NCBI GenBank assembly: GCA_039182515.1
Contig: JBCDCE010000003.1
Span: 1 to 64,000, forward strand
Direction of reading: 5' to 3'
Origin: JBCDCE01 sp039182515
Lineage (GTDB): Bacteria; Pseudomonadota; Alphaproteobacteria; Rhodobacterales; Rhodobacteraceae
Length of the DNA: 64,000 bases
The notes beneath the pieces are model-generated. The model saw nothing but the letters and a program-made list of their open reading frames with translations, searched no databases and was not told where the DNA came from. Made by a program: the position numbers and the translations under genes. Of the stretch, positions 9,101 through 17,174 are shown piece after piece (the stretch's first letter is position 1; every line of letters starts with the position of its first letter).

Positions 9101-10642
9101 CCGCCCCACCACGATATCTATTCGATCGAGGACCTTGCGCAGCTGATCTACGATCTCAAGCAGATCAATCCACGCTGTAAGGTGACGGTGAAGTTGGTGG
9201 CCTCTTCCGGCGTCGGCACGATTGCGGCCGGTGTGGCGAAGGCCAAAGCGGACGTGATCCTGATCTCTGGCCACAATGGCGGTACGGGTGCCTCCCCCGC
9301 CACGTCGATCAAATATGCGGGTCTGCCTTGGGAAATGGGGCTCACAGAGGCGCATCAAGTACTGGCAATGAACAACCTGCGCGAGCGGGTGACGCTGCGC
9401 ACGGATGGGGGCCTTCGCACAGGCCGAGACATCGTGATGGCCGCGATGATGGGTGCCGAGGAATATGGCATCGGCACAGCCGCGCTGATTGCGATGGGCT
9501 GTATCATGGTGCGTCAGTGCCAGAGCAACACATGCCCCGTGGGTGTCTGTACGCAGGATGAAAGCCTGCGGGAGAAGTTCACCGGCAATGCCGACAAGGT
9601 GGTGAACCTCATTACTTTCTACGCCACGGAAGTGCGTGAGATCCTCGCCTCCATCGGCGCGCGGTCATTGGACGACGTGATTGGTCGGGCGGATCTTCTG
9701 AGCCAAGTGAGCCGAGGCTCTGCGCATCTGGACGACTTGGACCTGAACCCGCTTCTCATCACGGTCGATGGCGCGGATAAGATCACCTATGATGTCTCTA
9801 AACCGCGCAATAGTGTCCCAGATACGCTCGATGCGGAGATCGTACGCGACGCGGCGCGCTTCTTGGAGGACGGCGAGAAGATGCAGCTCCAATATGCGGT
9901 GCAGAACACGCTACGTACCATCGGAACGCGGACCTCAAGCCATATCGTGCAGCGCTTTGGGATGCGGAACGATCTGCAACCTGACCATCTCACAGTGAAG
10001 CTCAGAGGCTCAGCAGGCCAATCGCTGGGTGCTTTTGCAGCCCCTGGCCTGAAGATCGAAGTTTCTGGGGATGCGAATGACTACGTGGGCAAAGGCTTGT
10101 CTGGGGGGACGATTGTTGTGCGCCCCACGATGGACAGCCCCTTAAAGGCTGACGAAAATACCATCATTGGCAATACGGTGCTTTATGGCGCCACCGATGG
10201 CTACCTCTTTGCGGCCGGTCGCGCGGGCGAGCGCTTCTGCGTGCGGAATTCCGGCGCCAAGGTGGTTGTTGAGGGCTGCGGCACCAACGGCTGTGAATAC
10301 ATGACCGGCGGTGTGACGGTGATCTTAGGTGAAATCGGTGCGAATTTCGGCGCCGGTATGACCGGCGGCATGGCCTATCTCTATGACCCGGATCGCAAGG
10401 TGGGCTCCATGATGAATATGGAAACCCTGGTGACGGGGCCTGTTGAAGTGGATCATTGGGAGCGTCAGCTCAAAGGCTTGATCGAACGCCATGAAGCGGA
10501 GACAGGCTCGGTGAAAGCCGCTGAGATCCTCACGCATTGGGCAGAAGAGCGCACCAAGTTCGTGCAGGTCTGCCCCAAAGAAATGCTCGACAAGCTCAGC
10601 CATCCTTTGAGCAATGCAGCCGCGGCGGTGCCTGCGGAGTAA
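6110..10642 (+). CDS. gltB: Glutamate synthase (NADPH) large subunit
   Basis: This 1510-residue alpha subunit contains a class II glutamine amidotransferase domain whose nucleophile would be Cys34 after removal of a propeptide (EHSSCGVG). A central domain, an FMN-binding 2-oxoglutarate-reducing barrel (SGHNGGTGASP), the [3Fe-4S] cluster motif GCIMVRQCQSNTCPVGVC and a C-terminal GXGXG beta-helix follow. Length is typical for the family. I chose the ATG at 6110 because AAGGAGA lies 7 bases upstream; the frame also opens at 6080 but without a ribosome binding site. It overlaps the preceding secreted-protein gene by 14 bases. Confidence 0.96.
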   Translation: MTSFDQNWAKDETAKRQWMAENSLYSAEDEHSSCGVGLVVSIDGSRKRQVVENGIAALKAIWHRGAVDADGKTGDGAGIHVQIPVTFFYDQIRRTGHEPNMDEMIAVGQVFLPRTDFGAQETCRTIVESEVLRMGYYIYGWRHVPVNVDCLGEKANATRPEIEQILISNSKGVDEETFERELYVIRRRIEKAAAAAQIADLYIASLSCRSIIYKGMMLAEQVAEFYPDLMDERFESAFAIYHQRYSTNTFPQWWLAQPFRMLAHNGEINTLKGNLNWMKSHEIRMASGAFEEMADDIKPIVPQGSSDSAALDAVFEVLVRSGRNAPMAKTLLIPESWSKQAIELPQAWRDMYSYCNSVMEPWDGPAALAMTDGRWVCAGLDRNGLRPMRYVVTGDGMLIAGSEAGMVPIHEPSVVEKGALGPGQMIAVDMQEGALFHDQEMKDTLASALPFGEWVGRITDLEPSLSSVTESAGHTGEDLRARQIAAGYTIEELEHILAPMAEDGKESIASMGDDTPSAVLSEKYRPLSHFFRQNFSQVTNPPIDSLREFRVMSLKTRFGNLKNVLDQDSSQTEILVMDSPFIANAQFEELKRNFNATVVEIDCTFEAGKGALTAALARVRAEAEDAVRSGAGHIILTDEHQDGSKIGMPMILATSAIHSWLTRKGLRTFCSLNVRSAECIDPHYFAVLIGCGATVVNAYLAEDSIADRIERGLIDGTLTEAMARYRSAIDQGLLKIMSKMGISVISSYRGGLNFEAVGLSRALVAEYFPGMQSRISGIGVSGIQAKTEEIHAKAHGGVAGVLPIGGFYKARRSGETHAWEAQSMHMMQSACSRASYQMWQQYSAKMRSNPPIHLRDLLDIKPIGPAVPIEEVESITAIRRRFVTPGMSLGALSPEAHKTLNIAMNRIGAKSDSGEGGEDPAHFHPEPNGDNPSAKIKQVASGRFGVTAEYLNHCEELEIKVAQGAKPGEGGQLPGMKVTDLIARLRHSTKGVTLISPPPHHDIYSIEDLAQLIYDLKQINPRCKVTVKLVASSGVGTIAAGVAKAKADVILISGHNGGTGASPATSIKYAGLPWEMGLTEAHQVLAMNNLRERVTLRTDGGLRTGRDIVMAAMMGAEEYGIGTAALIAMGCIMVRQCQSNTCPVGVCTQDESLREKFTGNADKVVNLITFYATEVREILASIGARSLDDVIGRADLLSQVSRGSAHLDDLDLNPLLITVDGADKITYDVSKPRNSVPDTLDAEIVRDAARFLEDGEKMQLQYAVQNTLRTIGTRTSSHIVQRFGMRNDLQPDHLTVKLRGSAGQSLGAFAAPGLKIEVSGDANDYVGKGLSGGTIVVRPTMDSPLKADENTIIGNTVLYGATDGYLFAAGRAGERFCVRNSGAKVVVEGCGTNGCEYMTGGVTVILGEIGANFGAGMTGGMAYLYDPDRKVGSMMNMETLVTGPVEVDHWERQLKGLIERHEAETGSVKAAEILTHWAEERTKFVQVCPKEMLDKLSHPLSNAAAAVPAE

Positions 10643-10649
10643 AAGACTT

Positions 10650-10671
10650 GCCGCCCCTTTCCGGGGGTGGC
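10650..10671 (+). terminator. Hairpin between gltB and mtgA
   Basis: GCCGCCCC pairs with GGGGTGGC (one wobble) around a 6-nt loop, directly after gltB. It lacks a T-run and its 3' side adjoins the mtgA ribosome binding region, so it may protect the gltB message or limit readthrough into mtgA. Confidence 0.4.
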
Positions 10672-10682
10672 AGGTAAGCCCC

Positions 10683-11420
10683 ATGGCAAAAGCGGCAGCT
10701 AAAAAAACGCGAAAGAAACAGGAACGCAAAGTGCCCTGGCCCGCCCGGGCCTATTGGACGCTGCGCAAATGGCTTTTACGTGCGGCGCTTCTGGTCGCTG
10801 TTTTGGCATGCTTGTGGATCGCGGCTTACCGGTGGATTGATCCTTCTTGGACTTTCTATATGCGCAGTCAAGAGAGACTAATCGGCGAAATAGACTATGT
10901 TTGGACCGATCTGGACGAGATGGCACCCGTGATGGCGCGTTCAGCCGTGGCGGCTGAGGATGCTAACTTTTGTTTGCATTGGGGCTTGGATCTCGACGCG
11001 ATCATTTTGGCGGCGGAAGATGGCGCAGCGCGGGGTGGCTCGACGATCAGTCAGCAGGTGGTCAAAAACCTCTTTTTGTGGCACGGGCGGTCTTGGCTTC
11101 GCAAAGGCTTGGAGGCGTTGATGACGCCGGTGATGGAGCTTTTATGGCCGAAACGTCGGATTATAGAGATGTATCTCAATATCGCAGAGTTCGATGAAGG
11201 CGTCTTTGGTGTGGAAGCCATGGCACAGCGCGCTTTTGGTGTGGATCCGAAAGATCTCAGCGCTCAGCAGACCGCGCGCATGGCGGCGGTGTTGCCGGCT
11301 CCAAAAGATCGCTCTGTGACCAACCCATCGCCTTTTGTCCGCCGTCGTGCCGCGTCTATTCGAGATGGTGCTGCAACGATTGCGGCTGATGGGCGCTCAG
11401 CCTGCTTTGAAGACAATTGA
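10683..11420 (+). CDS. mtgA: Monofunctional peptidoglycan glycosyltransferase MtgA
   Basis: This 245-residue GT51 enzyme polymerises lipid II into glycan strands. A basic cytoplasmic tail is followed by one membrane anchor at about residues 31-48. The catalytic Glu is E92 in AVAAEDANF, with the conserved H-x-G downstream, GGSTISQQVVKNLFL, and the second motif KRRIIEMYLNIAE. There is no transpeptidase domain. I chose the ATG at 10683 since the upstream in-frame extension reads through the gltB end and a hairpin. It lies 40 bp after gltB and could be read through from it. Confidence 0.93.
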   Translation: MAKAAAKKTRKKQERKVPWPARAYWTLRKWLLRAALLVAVLACLWIAAYRWIDPSWTFYMRSQERLIGEIDYVWTDLDEMAPVMARSAVAAEDANFCLHWGLDLDAIILAAEDGAARGGSTISQQVVKNLFLWHGRSWLRKGLEALMTPVMELLWPKRRIIEMYLNIAEFDEGVFGVEAMAQRAFGVDPKDLSAQQTARMAAVLPAPKDRSVTNPSPFVRRRAASIRDGAATIAADGRSACFEDN

Positions 11421-11470
11421 TCCCGCGTGCATTTCCCGGCATGCATAGAGCGCCAGCCTAAGGAAACTTC

Positions 11471-12136
11471 ATGATCCGCCTATTTCAAGTGCCGCTCTCG
11501 CCCTATTGCCGCAAAGTGCGGTTGAGCCTGGCTGAAAAGAAGCTCGAAGTGGAACTTGTGGAGGAACGCTATTGGGAAGGCGATCCAGACTTTCTCCGCC
11601 GCAACCCAGCAGGCAAAGTTCCGATCCTGAAGATGGACGGCAAAACCATGGCCGAAAGTGCGGCGATTTGCGAATACATCGAAGAGAAGCACCCAGAGCC
11701 CGCCTTGATGCCGCGTGGTGCGGATGCGCGGTATGAAGTGCGCCGGTTGGTGAATTGGTTTGACGATAAGTTTCACCATGAGGTGACCGCCAATTTGCTT
11801 TATGAACGGGTGAATAAGAAGATCACCAAGGCGGGCTATCCCGATAGTGCAAAAATCAAAGCAGGGGCCAAAGCGATCAAGTATCATTTGGATTACATGA
11901 CGTGGCTCTTGGATCAACGGCGCTGGCTTGCAGGTGACGCGATGAGCCTCGCGGATTTTGCCGCAGCAGCGCATCTCAGTGCGCTTGATTATATTTCCGA
12001 TGTGGATTGGGCTCGCTCGGAAGCCGTCAAAGACTGGTACGCCAAGATCAAATCTCGGCCCGCGTTTCGGTCTATCCTCGCGGATCAAGTGAGTGGGTTT
12101 CCGCCTCCTCCGCACTACGCCGACTTAGATTTTTAG
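11471..12136 (+). CDS. fzlA: GST-fold protein, probably FtsZ-binding FzlA
   Basis: This 221-residue glutathione S-transferase-like protein has an N-terminal thioredoxin fold (LSPYCRKVRLSLAEKK, then NPAGKVPIL and AESAAICEYIEEK) and an all-alpha C-terminal domain with RRLVNWFDDKFHHEV. This pattern and the PP-x-HY ending resemble alphaproteobacterial FzlA, which in Caulobacter binds FtsZ, curves its filaments and is needed for constriction. If so, it acts in the cytoplasm at the division site rather than as a detoxifying transferase. A generic GST cannot be excluded by eye. AGGAAACTTC precedes the ATG. queG follows with almost no gap. Confidence 0.75.
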   Translation: MIRLFQVPLSPYCRKVRLSLAEKKLEVELVEERYWEGDPDFLRRNPAGKVPILKMDGKTMAESAAICEYIEEKHPEPALMPRGADARYEVRRLVNWFDDKFHHEVTANLLYERVNKKITKAGYPDSAKIKAGAKAIKYHLDYMTWLLDQRRWLAGDAMSLADFAAAAHLSALDYISDVDWARSEAVKDWYAKIKSRPAFRSILADQVSGFPPPPHYADLDF

Positions 12137-12144
12137 CCGGTCTG

Positions 12145-13209
12145 TTGTCTGAGTATTTGGACCAAGAAAAAGACCTTAAGGCGTGTTTGACGGCCTATGC
12201 CTTGGAAGCTGGATTTTCTCGGGTTGGCGTATGTCGCCCAGATGCTGTGCCGGAGACTGCTGAACGGCTTCAAGCTTTTGTTGATGCTGGTTACCATGGG
12301 CAAATGGCTTGGATGGCTGAGCGCATGGGCTGGCGTGGGTCTCCCGCAGCGCTTTGGCCAGAGTGTCGATCCGTGATCATGCTGGCTGAAGTTTACACGC
12401 CGGATATTGATCCTCTTAGCAAGTTAGAGGCGCGTGATCGGGGCAATATCAGTGTCTATGCGGGCAATAGAGACTATCATGACCTGGTGAAAAAGCGCCT
12501 TAAGCGGCTGGGGCGATGGTTGATCGATACGGCCGGCGGGGAGATCAAGGTCTTTGTAGACACGGCTCCCGTGATGGAAAAGCCGCTGGGTGCTGCGGCT
12601 GGTTTGGGTTGGCAAGGCAAACACACAAATCTTGTGAGCCGTGAGTTGGGCAATTGGTTTTTCCTCGGCGCTCTGTTTACGACGCTCGATTTGCCGGTGG
12701 ACGGCCGCGGTGAAGATCATTGTGGGTCTTGTAGAGCGTGCTTGGATGTTTGCCCCACAGATGCATTTCCCGCACCTTACAAATTGGATGCGCGGCGCTG
12801 CATTTCCTATTTGACCATCGAGCATAAAGGGCCTGTGGACCTGGACCTGCGCGCGCGAATGGGCAATCGTATCTATGGCTGTGACGATTGTTTGGCGGCC
12901 TGTCCTTGGAACAAATTTGCCGTTGAGGCCAAAGAGCTGCGCTATAGTATGCGCGAGGATCTGCGCGCGCCTCAACTGGCCGAGCTTGCACAGCTCGATG
13001 ATGCAGGCTTTCGCGCGCTGTTTGCTGGATCACCGATCAAGCGCATTGGTCGAGACCGCTTCGCGCGCAATGTGGCCTATGCCATCGGCAATTCAGGACA
13101 GCCGTCCCTTATAGACGTTGCCCAGGAGCTGGCGCGTGATGCAGACGCCGTGGTTGCCGAGGCGGGGGCTTGGGCGGTTCTGCGCTTGCGCGAAAACCCT
13201 TCAAACTGA
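12145..13209 (+). CDS. queG: Epoxyqueuosine reductase
   Basis: This is an iron-sulfur and cobalamin enzyme that reduces epoxyqueuosine to queuosine in tRNA, the last step of Q synthesis. Two ferredoxin-like clusters are visible, HCGSCRACLDVCPTDAF and GCDDCLAACPWNKFA, with the linking RRCISYLTIEHKG segment. A C-terminal HEAT-like region (RDRFARNVAYAIGN) completes the family layout. The start is uncertain: the frame is open back into fzlA, but the homologous region begins at SEYLDQEKDLKACL, so I propose the TTG at 12145 (TTG at 12157 is possible). No strong ribosome binding site is seen, suggesting coupling to fzlA. Confidence 0.9.
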   Translation: MSEYLDQEKDLKACLTAYALEAGFSRVGVCRPDAVPETAERLQAFVDAGYHGQMAWMAERMGWRGSPAALWPECRSVIMLAEVYTPDIDPLSKLEARDRGNISVYAGNRDYHDLVKKRLKRLGRWLIDTAGGEIKVFVDTAPVMEKPLGAAAGLGWQGKHTNLVSRELGNWFFLGALFTTLDLPVDGRGEDHCGSCRACLDVCPTDAFPAPYKLDARRCISYLTIEHKGPVDLDLRARMGNRIYGCDDCLAACPWNKFAVEAKELRYSMREDLRAPQLAELAQLDDAGFRALFAGSPIKRIGRDRFARNVAYAIGNSGQPSLIDVAQELARDADAVVAEAGAWAVLRLRENPSN

Positions 13210-13261
13210 CGGCACGCGCGTTTTGCTTTACGCTCGCTTTTATTGAAGTGAGGTATTTAAC

Positions 13262-13984
13262 ATGAAACGACTTATTAAGTTGGGCCTAATTGGCCTATTT
13301 GGCTCTGTTTTACTAAGCGGATGCGCAATTTTACGTGCAGATTTTGAAGAGGATCGCATAGGCGGTCGGCCAGCAACCCAGCCTGCGGGCAGTCCCAATG
13401 ATCGGATTATCTTTTCGTCGATATCTGGGGGAGTTCTGGTGGTTGGATCGCCTTTTAGTTTCTCTGGACGTGTGACCAGCTCTGATGGACAGCGGTCGCT
13501 AGAGGTTTCCAGAAATGCGAGCGTTGCCTTTTCATCAGAAGCAATTCCCTCTGCTCGGCGGTTTTCAAGACATCGTGTATCGATGCTGTTGAACGATGGT
13601 ACGGCGCGTGGGATTACAGTGTCGCTTCTAAGTGGAAGTGCTGAACTTGCTCGAGTGCGATTTGATGAAGAGACAGTAACGATTACCGGAGGATCTATGC
13701 CTGAGGCAGAGGACGTGGTTTTTGACGCGCGCACAACTGGCTCGTCAATGCGATTGAACTTTACCGTGGATCCGTCGCGTGGAGAAACGCGTGTGGCCGT
13801 TCAGTCATCGAGCCGGACCCTTTCGGGTGTTTACGTTTTTGGCGACCCAAGGGAGCAAGAGTTAACTGGACTGCAATTGAATGTTCGATTGGACAATGGC
13901 GGACAGTTTCCGCGTGGGCGGCTGATCGTGGATGATGTGAAAGGCACTTGGTCCCCTCGTCTCCGGTTCGGCACACCCAGATAG
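13262..13984 (+). CDS. Lipoprotein of unknown function
   Basis: This 240-residue protein has a lipoprotein signal: a basic start, a hydrophobic core and the lipobox LLSGC, giving lipidation at Cys21. I do not recognise the mature domain. It is rich in beta-strand-forming Ser/Val/Arg segments with a terminal RLRFGTPR, which suggests an all-beta periplasmic domain. GAAGTGAGG precedes the ATG. It lies between queG and the sensor kinase gene, in the same direction, with about 50 bp spacing on each side. Confidence 0.7.
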   Translation: MKRLIKLGLIGLFGSVLLSGCAILRADFEEDRIGGRPATQPAGSPNDRIIFSSISGGVLVVGSPFSFSGRVTSSDGQRSLEVSRNASVAFSSEAIPSARRFSRHRVSMLLNDGTARGITVSLLSGSAELARVRFDEETVTITGGSMPEAEDVVFDARTTGSSMRLNFTVDPSRGETRVAVQSSSRTLSGVYVFGDPREQELTGLQLNVRLDNGGQFPRGRLIVDDVKGTWSPRLRFGTPR

Positions 13985-14030
13985 TGCTCCGTTTGGTTGA
14001 TTTTCGCGGGCATTTCGCCCAACTGGAGCC

Positions 14031-15755
14031 ATGCGCGGGCTTAGGTTTGTCTTTTTGTTGGTTGGCATTGGTGTGGCAACGGGGCTCTTTTGGGCCTCCT
14101 ACGCTTATTTCAAAGCGCAGGATTTGGAGGCTGCGGCTGCGCGCCTTACGCTCTATCGGAGTACGTTGCAGGCTGAGCTTCAGAACTTTGCACATCTGCC
14201 GTTTTTGCTCTCTTTGGATCCCGTTGTTGCAGAGACCTTAAACGGAGGACCGACCGCTCGCCTTGACGCGCGCCTGGCGCGCTTTGCGCAGAGCGCGGGC
14301 ATTGATGCAATCTATCTGATGGATAGCGATGGGCTCACGATCTCGGCTTCCAACGCTCGGACGGATCAGAGCTTTGTGGGTCAAAACTACGGGTTTAGAC
14401 CCTATTTTCAAGCAGCCCTGAAGGGCGAGCTTGGGGAGTTTTACGGCATTGGCGCCACCACGGGCGTGCCGGGGTATTTCTTTGCGATGGCGGTGCGCGC
14501 TGGAGGTGAGACGCCGAGAGGTGTGATTGCGATTAAGCTCGATCTGTCGGACCTGCAGGCCAATTGGCAGGCTTCGGGTGCGCGTATTTTGCTGTCTAAT
14601 GCGGATGGCGTTGTGTTGTTGGCGTCTGATCCAAGCTGGCGCTATCGGACGCTCAATCCACTTGATGGCGCGCAGCGGGCGCGCATTGTTGCGGCACGTC
14701 AGTTTGGCAAAGAACCGCTTTCGAACCTGGATTGGTCGCCAGATCAGCGCTCGCAAACGGCGCTTATGGGTGGCACGCGGTTTTTGTATTTGAGCACTGG
14801 GGATCTGCCCAACAGTTGGTCTTTGCACCTGTTATCTCCCGATGATCGTGCCGTGACGCGGGCTTGGCTTGTGACGGGGGCTTTGGTCCTTTTGAGCGGC
14901 GTTTTGTTTAGCGCAGTGCAGTTGCGCCGCGTGCGCCGGATTGGGGCTGCGTTGAAGCGCTCAGAAAGCGAAGAGGCGCAGTTGCGCGCGGCCAATGCGC
15001 GGCTCGCTGTTGAGATTGAAGAGCGCCGTTTGGCGGAACAGAGCCTGACACGCACGCAAGCTGAGCTAGAGCGCGCGGGGCGCTTGGCCGCCCTAGGAAC
15101 GCTCGCCTCTTCGGTGACTCACGAGCTGGGTCAACCCATTGCAGCCATGCGCAACCAACTGGCCGCCGCGGAGATTTCGCAAGGCCCGACACCGCTTAGT
15201 GATAAAATGCAAGGCTTAGTGGCACGCATGGAAAATATCACGCGCCAGCTGAAGTTTTTTTCGCGAAAAGGGCGGGATCAATTTGAGCCCGTGGATCTTC
15301 GTTCCGTGATGAGCGATGCGCTCGAATTGCTTGCGCCCAGCTTTGAGGGGCGCGAAGTGGAGCTGAAGGTAGATCTTGGGGGGCCAGAGATCCTGGTGGA
15401 AGGGAACCGGATGCGGCTCGAACAGGTCATGACCAATCTTGTGCGCAACGCTCTTGATGCCTTAGACGACGCGCCGCGCCGCGAGATTGAGATTGCCTTT
15501 GGGCAAGAGGCTGAAGACGACAAGGTTTGGTTTGAAGTGAGCGACACAGGCCACGGCCTGGGCAACCGCAGCTTTGAAGAATTGCGGGAACCTTTCACAA
15601 CCACGCGCGAGAGCGGAAAGGGCATGGGTCTTGGGCTTACGATTTCTGCCGGCATTGTGGCAGATCACAGTGGCACAATGACTGCCCAAAACAGCGCGAT
15701 GGGCGGGGCGTCTTTCCGCGTGTCCCTGCCGCATTACAAAGAGGCGACAGCATGA
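14031..15755 (+). CDS. dctB: DctB-like sensor histidine kinase
   Basis: This 574-residue membrane kinase has a first membrane segment at about 6-25, then a periplasmic double-Cache sensor (FVGQNYGFRPYFQAAL, ARILLSNADGVVLLASDPSWRYRTL) typical of C4-dicarboxylate sensor DctB, and a second membrane segment near 283-300. A coiled coil (ESEEAQLRAANARL) leads to the phosphoacceptor histidine in SSVTHELGQPIAA. The ATP-binding N box NLVRNALDAL and G boxes DTGHGLG and GKGMGLGLTIS are intact. It overlaps the response regulator gene by 4 bases. The ligand is presumably the solute of the TRAP system downstream; dicarboxylate specificity is inferred from family only. Confidence 0.88.
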   Translation: MRGLRFVFLLVGIGVATGLFWASYAYFKAQDLEAAAARLTLYRSTLQAELQNFAHLPFLLSLDPVVAETLNGGPTARLDARLARFAQSAGIDAIYLMDSDGLTISASNARTDQSFVGQNYGFRPYFQAALKGELGEFYGIGATTGVPGYFFAMAVRAGGETPRGVIAIKLDLSDLQANWQASGARILLSNADGVVLLASDPSWRYRTLNPLDGAQRARIVAARQFGKEPLSNLDWSPDQRSQTALMGGTRFLYLSTGDLPNSWSLHLLSPDDRAVTRAWLVTGALVLLSGVLFSAVQLRRVRRIGAALKRSESEEAQLRAANARLAVEIEERRLAEQSLTRTQAELERAGRLAALGTLASSVTHELGQPIAAMRNQLAAAEISQGPTPLSDKMQGLVARMENITRQLKFFSRKGRDQFEPVDLRSVMSDALELLAPSFEGREVELKVDLGGPEILVEGNRMRLEQVMTNLVRNALDALDDAPRREIEIAFGQEAEDDKVWFEVSDTGHGLGNRSFEELREPFTTTRESGKGMGLGLTISAGIVADHSGTMTAQNSAMGGASFRVSLPHYKEATA

Positions 15756-17047
15756 GCGATTTTCGTGTTCTTTTGATCGACGACGACCGGTTGATGCGGA
15801 CCTCATTGGTTGATTTGGTAGAGGCCGCTGGTTGGCAGGCCAAGGCCTTGCCGCGTGCCACGGAAGCCGCGCATTGGATCGATGCCTTTCGCCCCGATGT
15901 GATCCTCTCTGATCTGCGTATGCCGGAGATGACGGGCCTTGATTTGCTCAAAAGTCTCGATGGGGGCGCACCACCTGTGGTTTTGATTTCTGCGCATGGC
16001 GATATTCCAATGGCTGTGGAGGCCATGAACCATGGCGCTTACAGCTTTGTTGAAAAACCTTATGCGCCCAAGCGCCTTCTTGCGATCCTCAGCCATGCGG
16101 CGGACCAACATCGCATGCGGGCGCGCAATGCCCGATTGCAAGAGAGGCTGCATCAGCTCTCGGGGCTCGACCGGGTGCTTTTGGGCCAAACGGCTGAGAT
16201 GGCGCAGCTTCGGCGCAAGATCGAGGCCGTGGCCGACAGCGATGCGAGCGTGTTGATCCACGGAGAAACGGGCACGGGCAAAGACCTCGTGGCGCGTGCT
16301 TTGCACGACATTTCTGAGCGCTGCGATGGCCCTTTCATTGCTGTGAATGCCGCGCAGCTCGATGCGACCAATTTGGCGCTCATCGCGCGGGATGCGGCCC
16401 AAGGCACGCTCTTTCTTGACGAGATTTCGGCCTGTCCGGCGGATGTGCAGCCGATGCTTTTGCGGCTGATAGAGGCCAAAGAGATTTTGGAGCCCGGCCA
16501 AGGCACACCGGATAAGATTGATCTAAGGGTCGTTTCGGCCACCAATGAGGTGGTGGAAGAGGCTGTGCGCGAGGGCCGGTTGCGTCGTGATCTTTTGTAC
16601 CGCTTGGACATTTTCGGCCTGCACCTGCCCCCTTTACGCGAGCGGATGGACGACATCCCTTTCTTGATGCTGCGGTTCTTGGAGCAATTTGCGGGGCTTT
16701 ACGGCACGCAAACGCCTGAGCTGACCGAGGCCGATATGGCTGCGCTCTTGGGTCATGACTGGCCTGGAAATGTGCGCGAGCTGCGCAATATGGCGGAGCG
16801 TCGGGTTATGTCGATGCGCGCGGGCGGCGGCACAATGGCCGATGTGATGGCTGGTGCAGCTCCTGATGGGCTTGCGGGCCCAAATCTGCGCAGCGCTGTG
16901 GCGGCATTTGAGCGTCAAGTGATCAGTCGTGCATTGCAGGCTCATGCTGGCCGCATGGAAGATGTGGCGGATGCTCTGGGCATTGGACGTCGGACGCTCA
17001 ACGAAAAAATCGTCAAACTTGGCCTCGATAAAGACGCGCTTTTGTAA
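15752..17047 (+). CDS. dctD: DctD-like response regulator lacking the sigma54 loop
   Basis: This 431-residue protein has a receiver domain (phosphoacceptor D54 in ILSDLRMPEMTG, K102), an AAA+ domain (Walker A GETGTGKD at 171-178, Walker B GTLFLDE at 218-224) and a C-terminal Fis-type helix-turn-helix (MEDVADALGIGRRTLNEKI). The segment that normally carries GAFTGA, the loop that contacts sigma54, is absent. Asn199 and Gly218 are 19 residues apart where NtrC has about 38. Rhodobacter NtrC shows the same loss and acts with the housekeeping sigma factor, so this regulator probably does too. It most likely controls the TRAP genes that follow. Confidence 0.88.
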   Translation: MSDFRVLLIDDDRLMRTSLVDLVEAAGWQAKALPRATEAAHWIDAFRPDVILSDLRMPEMTGLDLLKSLDGGAPPVVLISAHGDIPMAVEAMNHGAYSFVEKPYAPKRLLAILSHAADQHRMRARNARLQERLHQLSGLDRVLLGQTAEMAQLRRKIEAVADSDASVLIHGETGTGKDLVARALHDISERCDGPFIAVNAAQLDATNLALIARDAAQGTLFLDEISACPADVQPMLLRLIEAKEILEPGQGTPDKIDLRVVSATNEVVEEAVREGRLRRDLLYRLDIFGLHLPPLRERMDDIPFLMLRFLEQFAGLYGTQTPELTEADMAALLGHDWPGNVRELRNMAERRVMSMRAGGGTMADVMAGAAPDGLAGPNLRSAVAAFERQVISRALQAHAGRMEDVADALGIGRRTLNEKIVKLGLDKDALL

Positions 17048-17054
17048 GCCAAGC

Positions 17055-17080
17055 CAGCCTTGCGGAAATCCGCAGGGCTG
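17055..17080 (+). promoter_or_regulatory. Long dyad between dctD and the TRAP operon
   Basis: CAGCCTTGCGGA, then AA, then TCCGCAGGGCTG form a 12-bp inverted repeat with one T-G wobble. It begins 8 bases after dctD and ends about 95 bases before dctP. As RNA it is a strong hairpin and could end the dctBD transcript, although no T-run follows. As DNA the core TGCGGA-AA-TCCGCA is a good candidate site for the DctD-like regulator. Confidence 0.5.
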
Positions 17081-17174
17081 TTCCAATTGGCCACGCGAAT
17101 TTCTTCAAGTGCAATCTGTGCCGTGATGCGCTTAGATGTCCGCGAAGTAAAATAGCTTTGGAGGAGGCTTCTCA

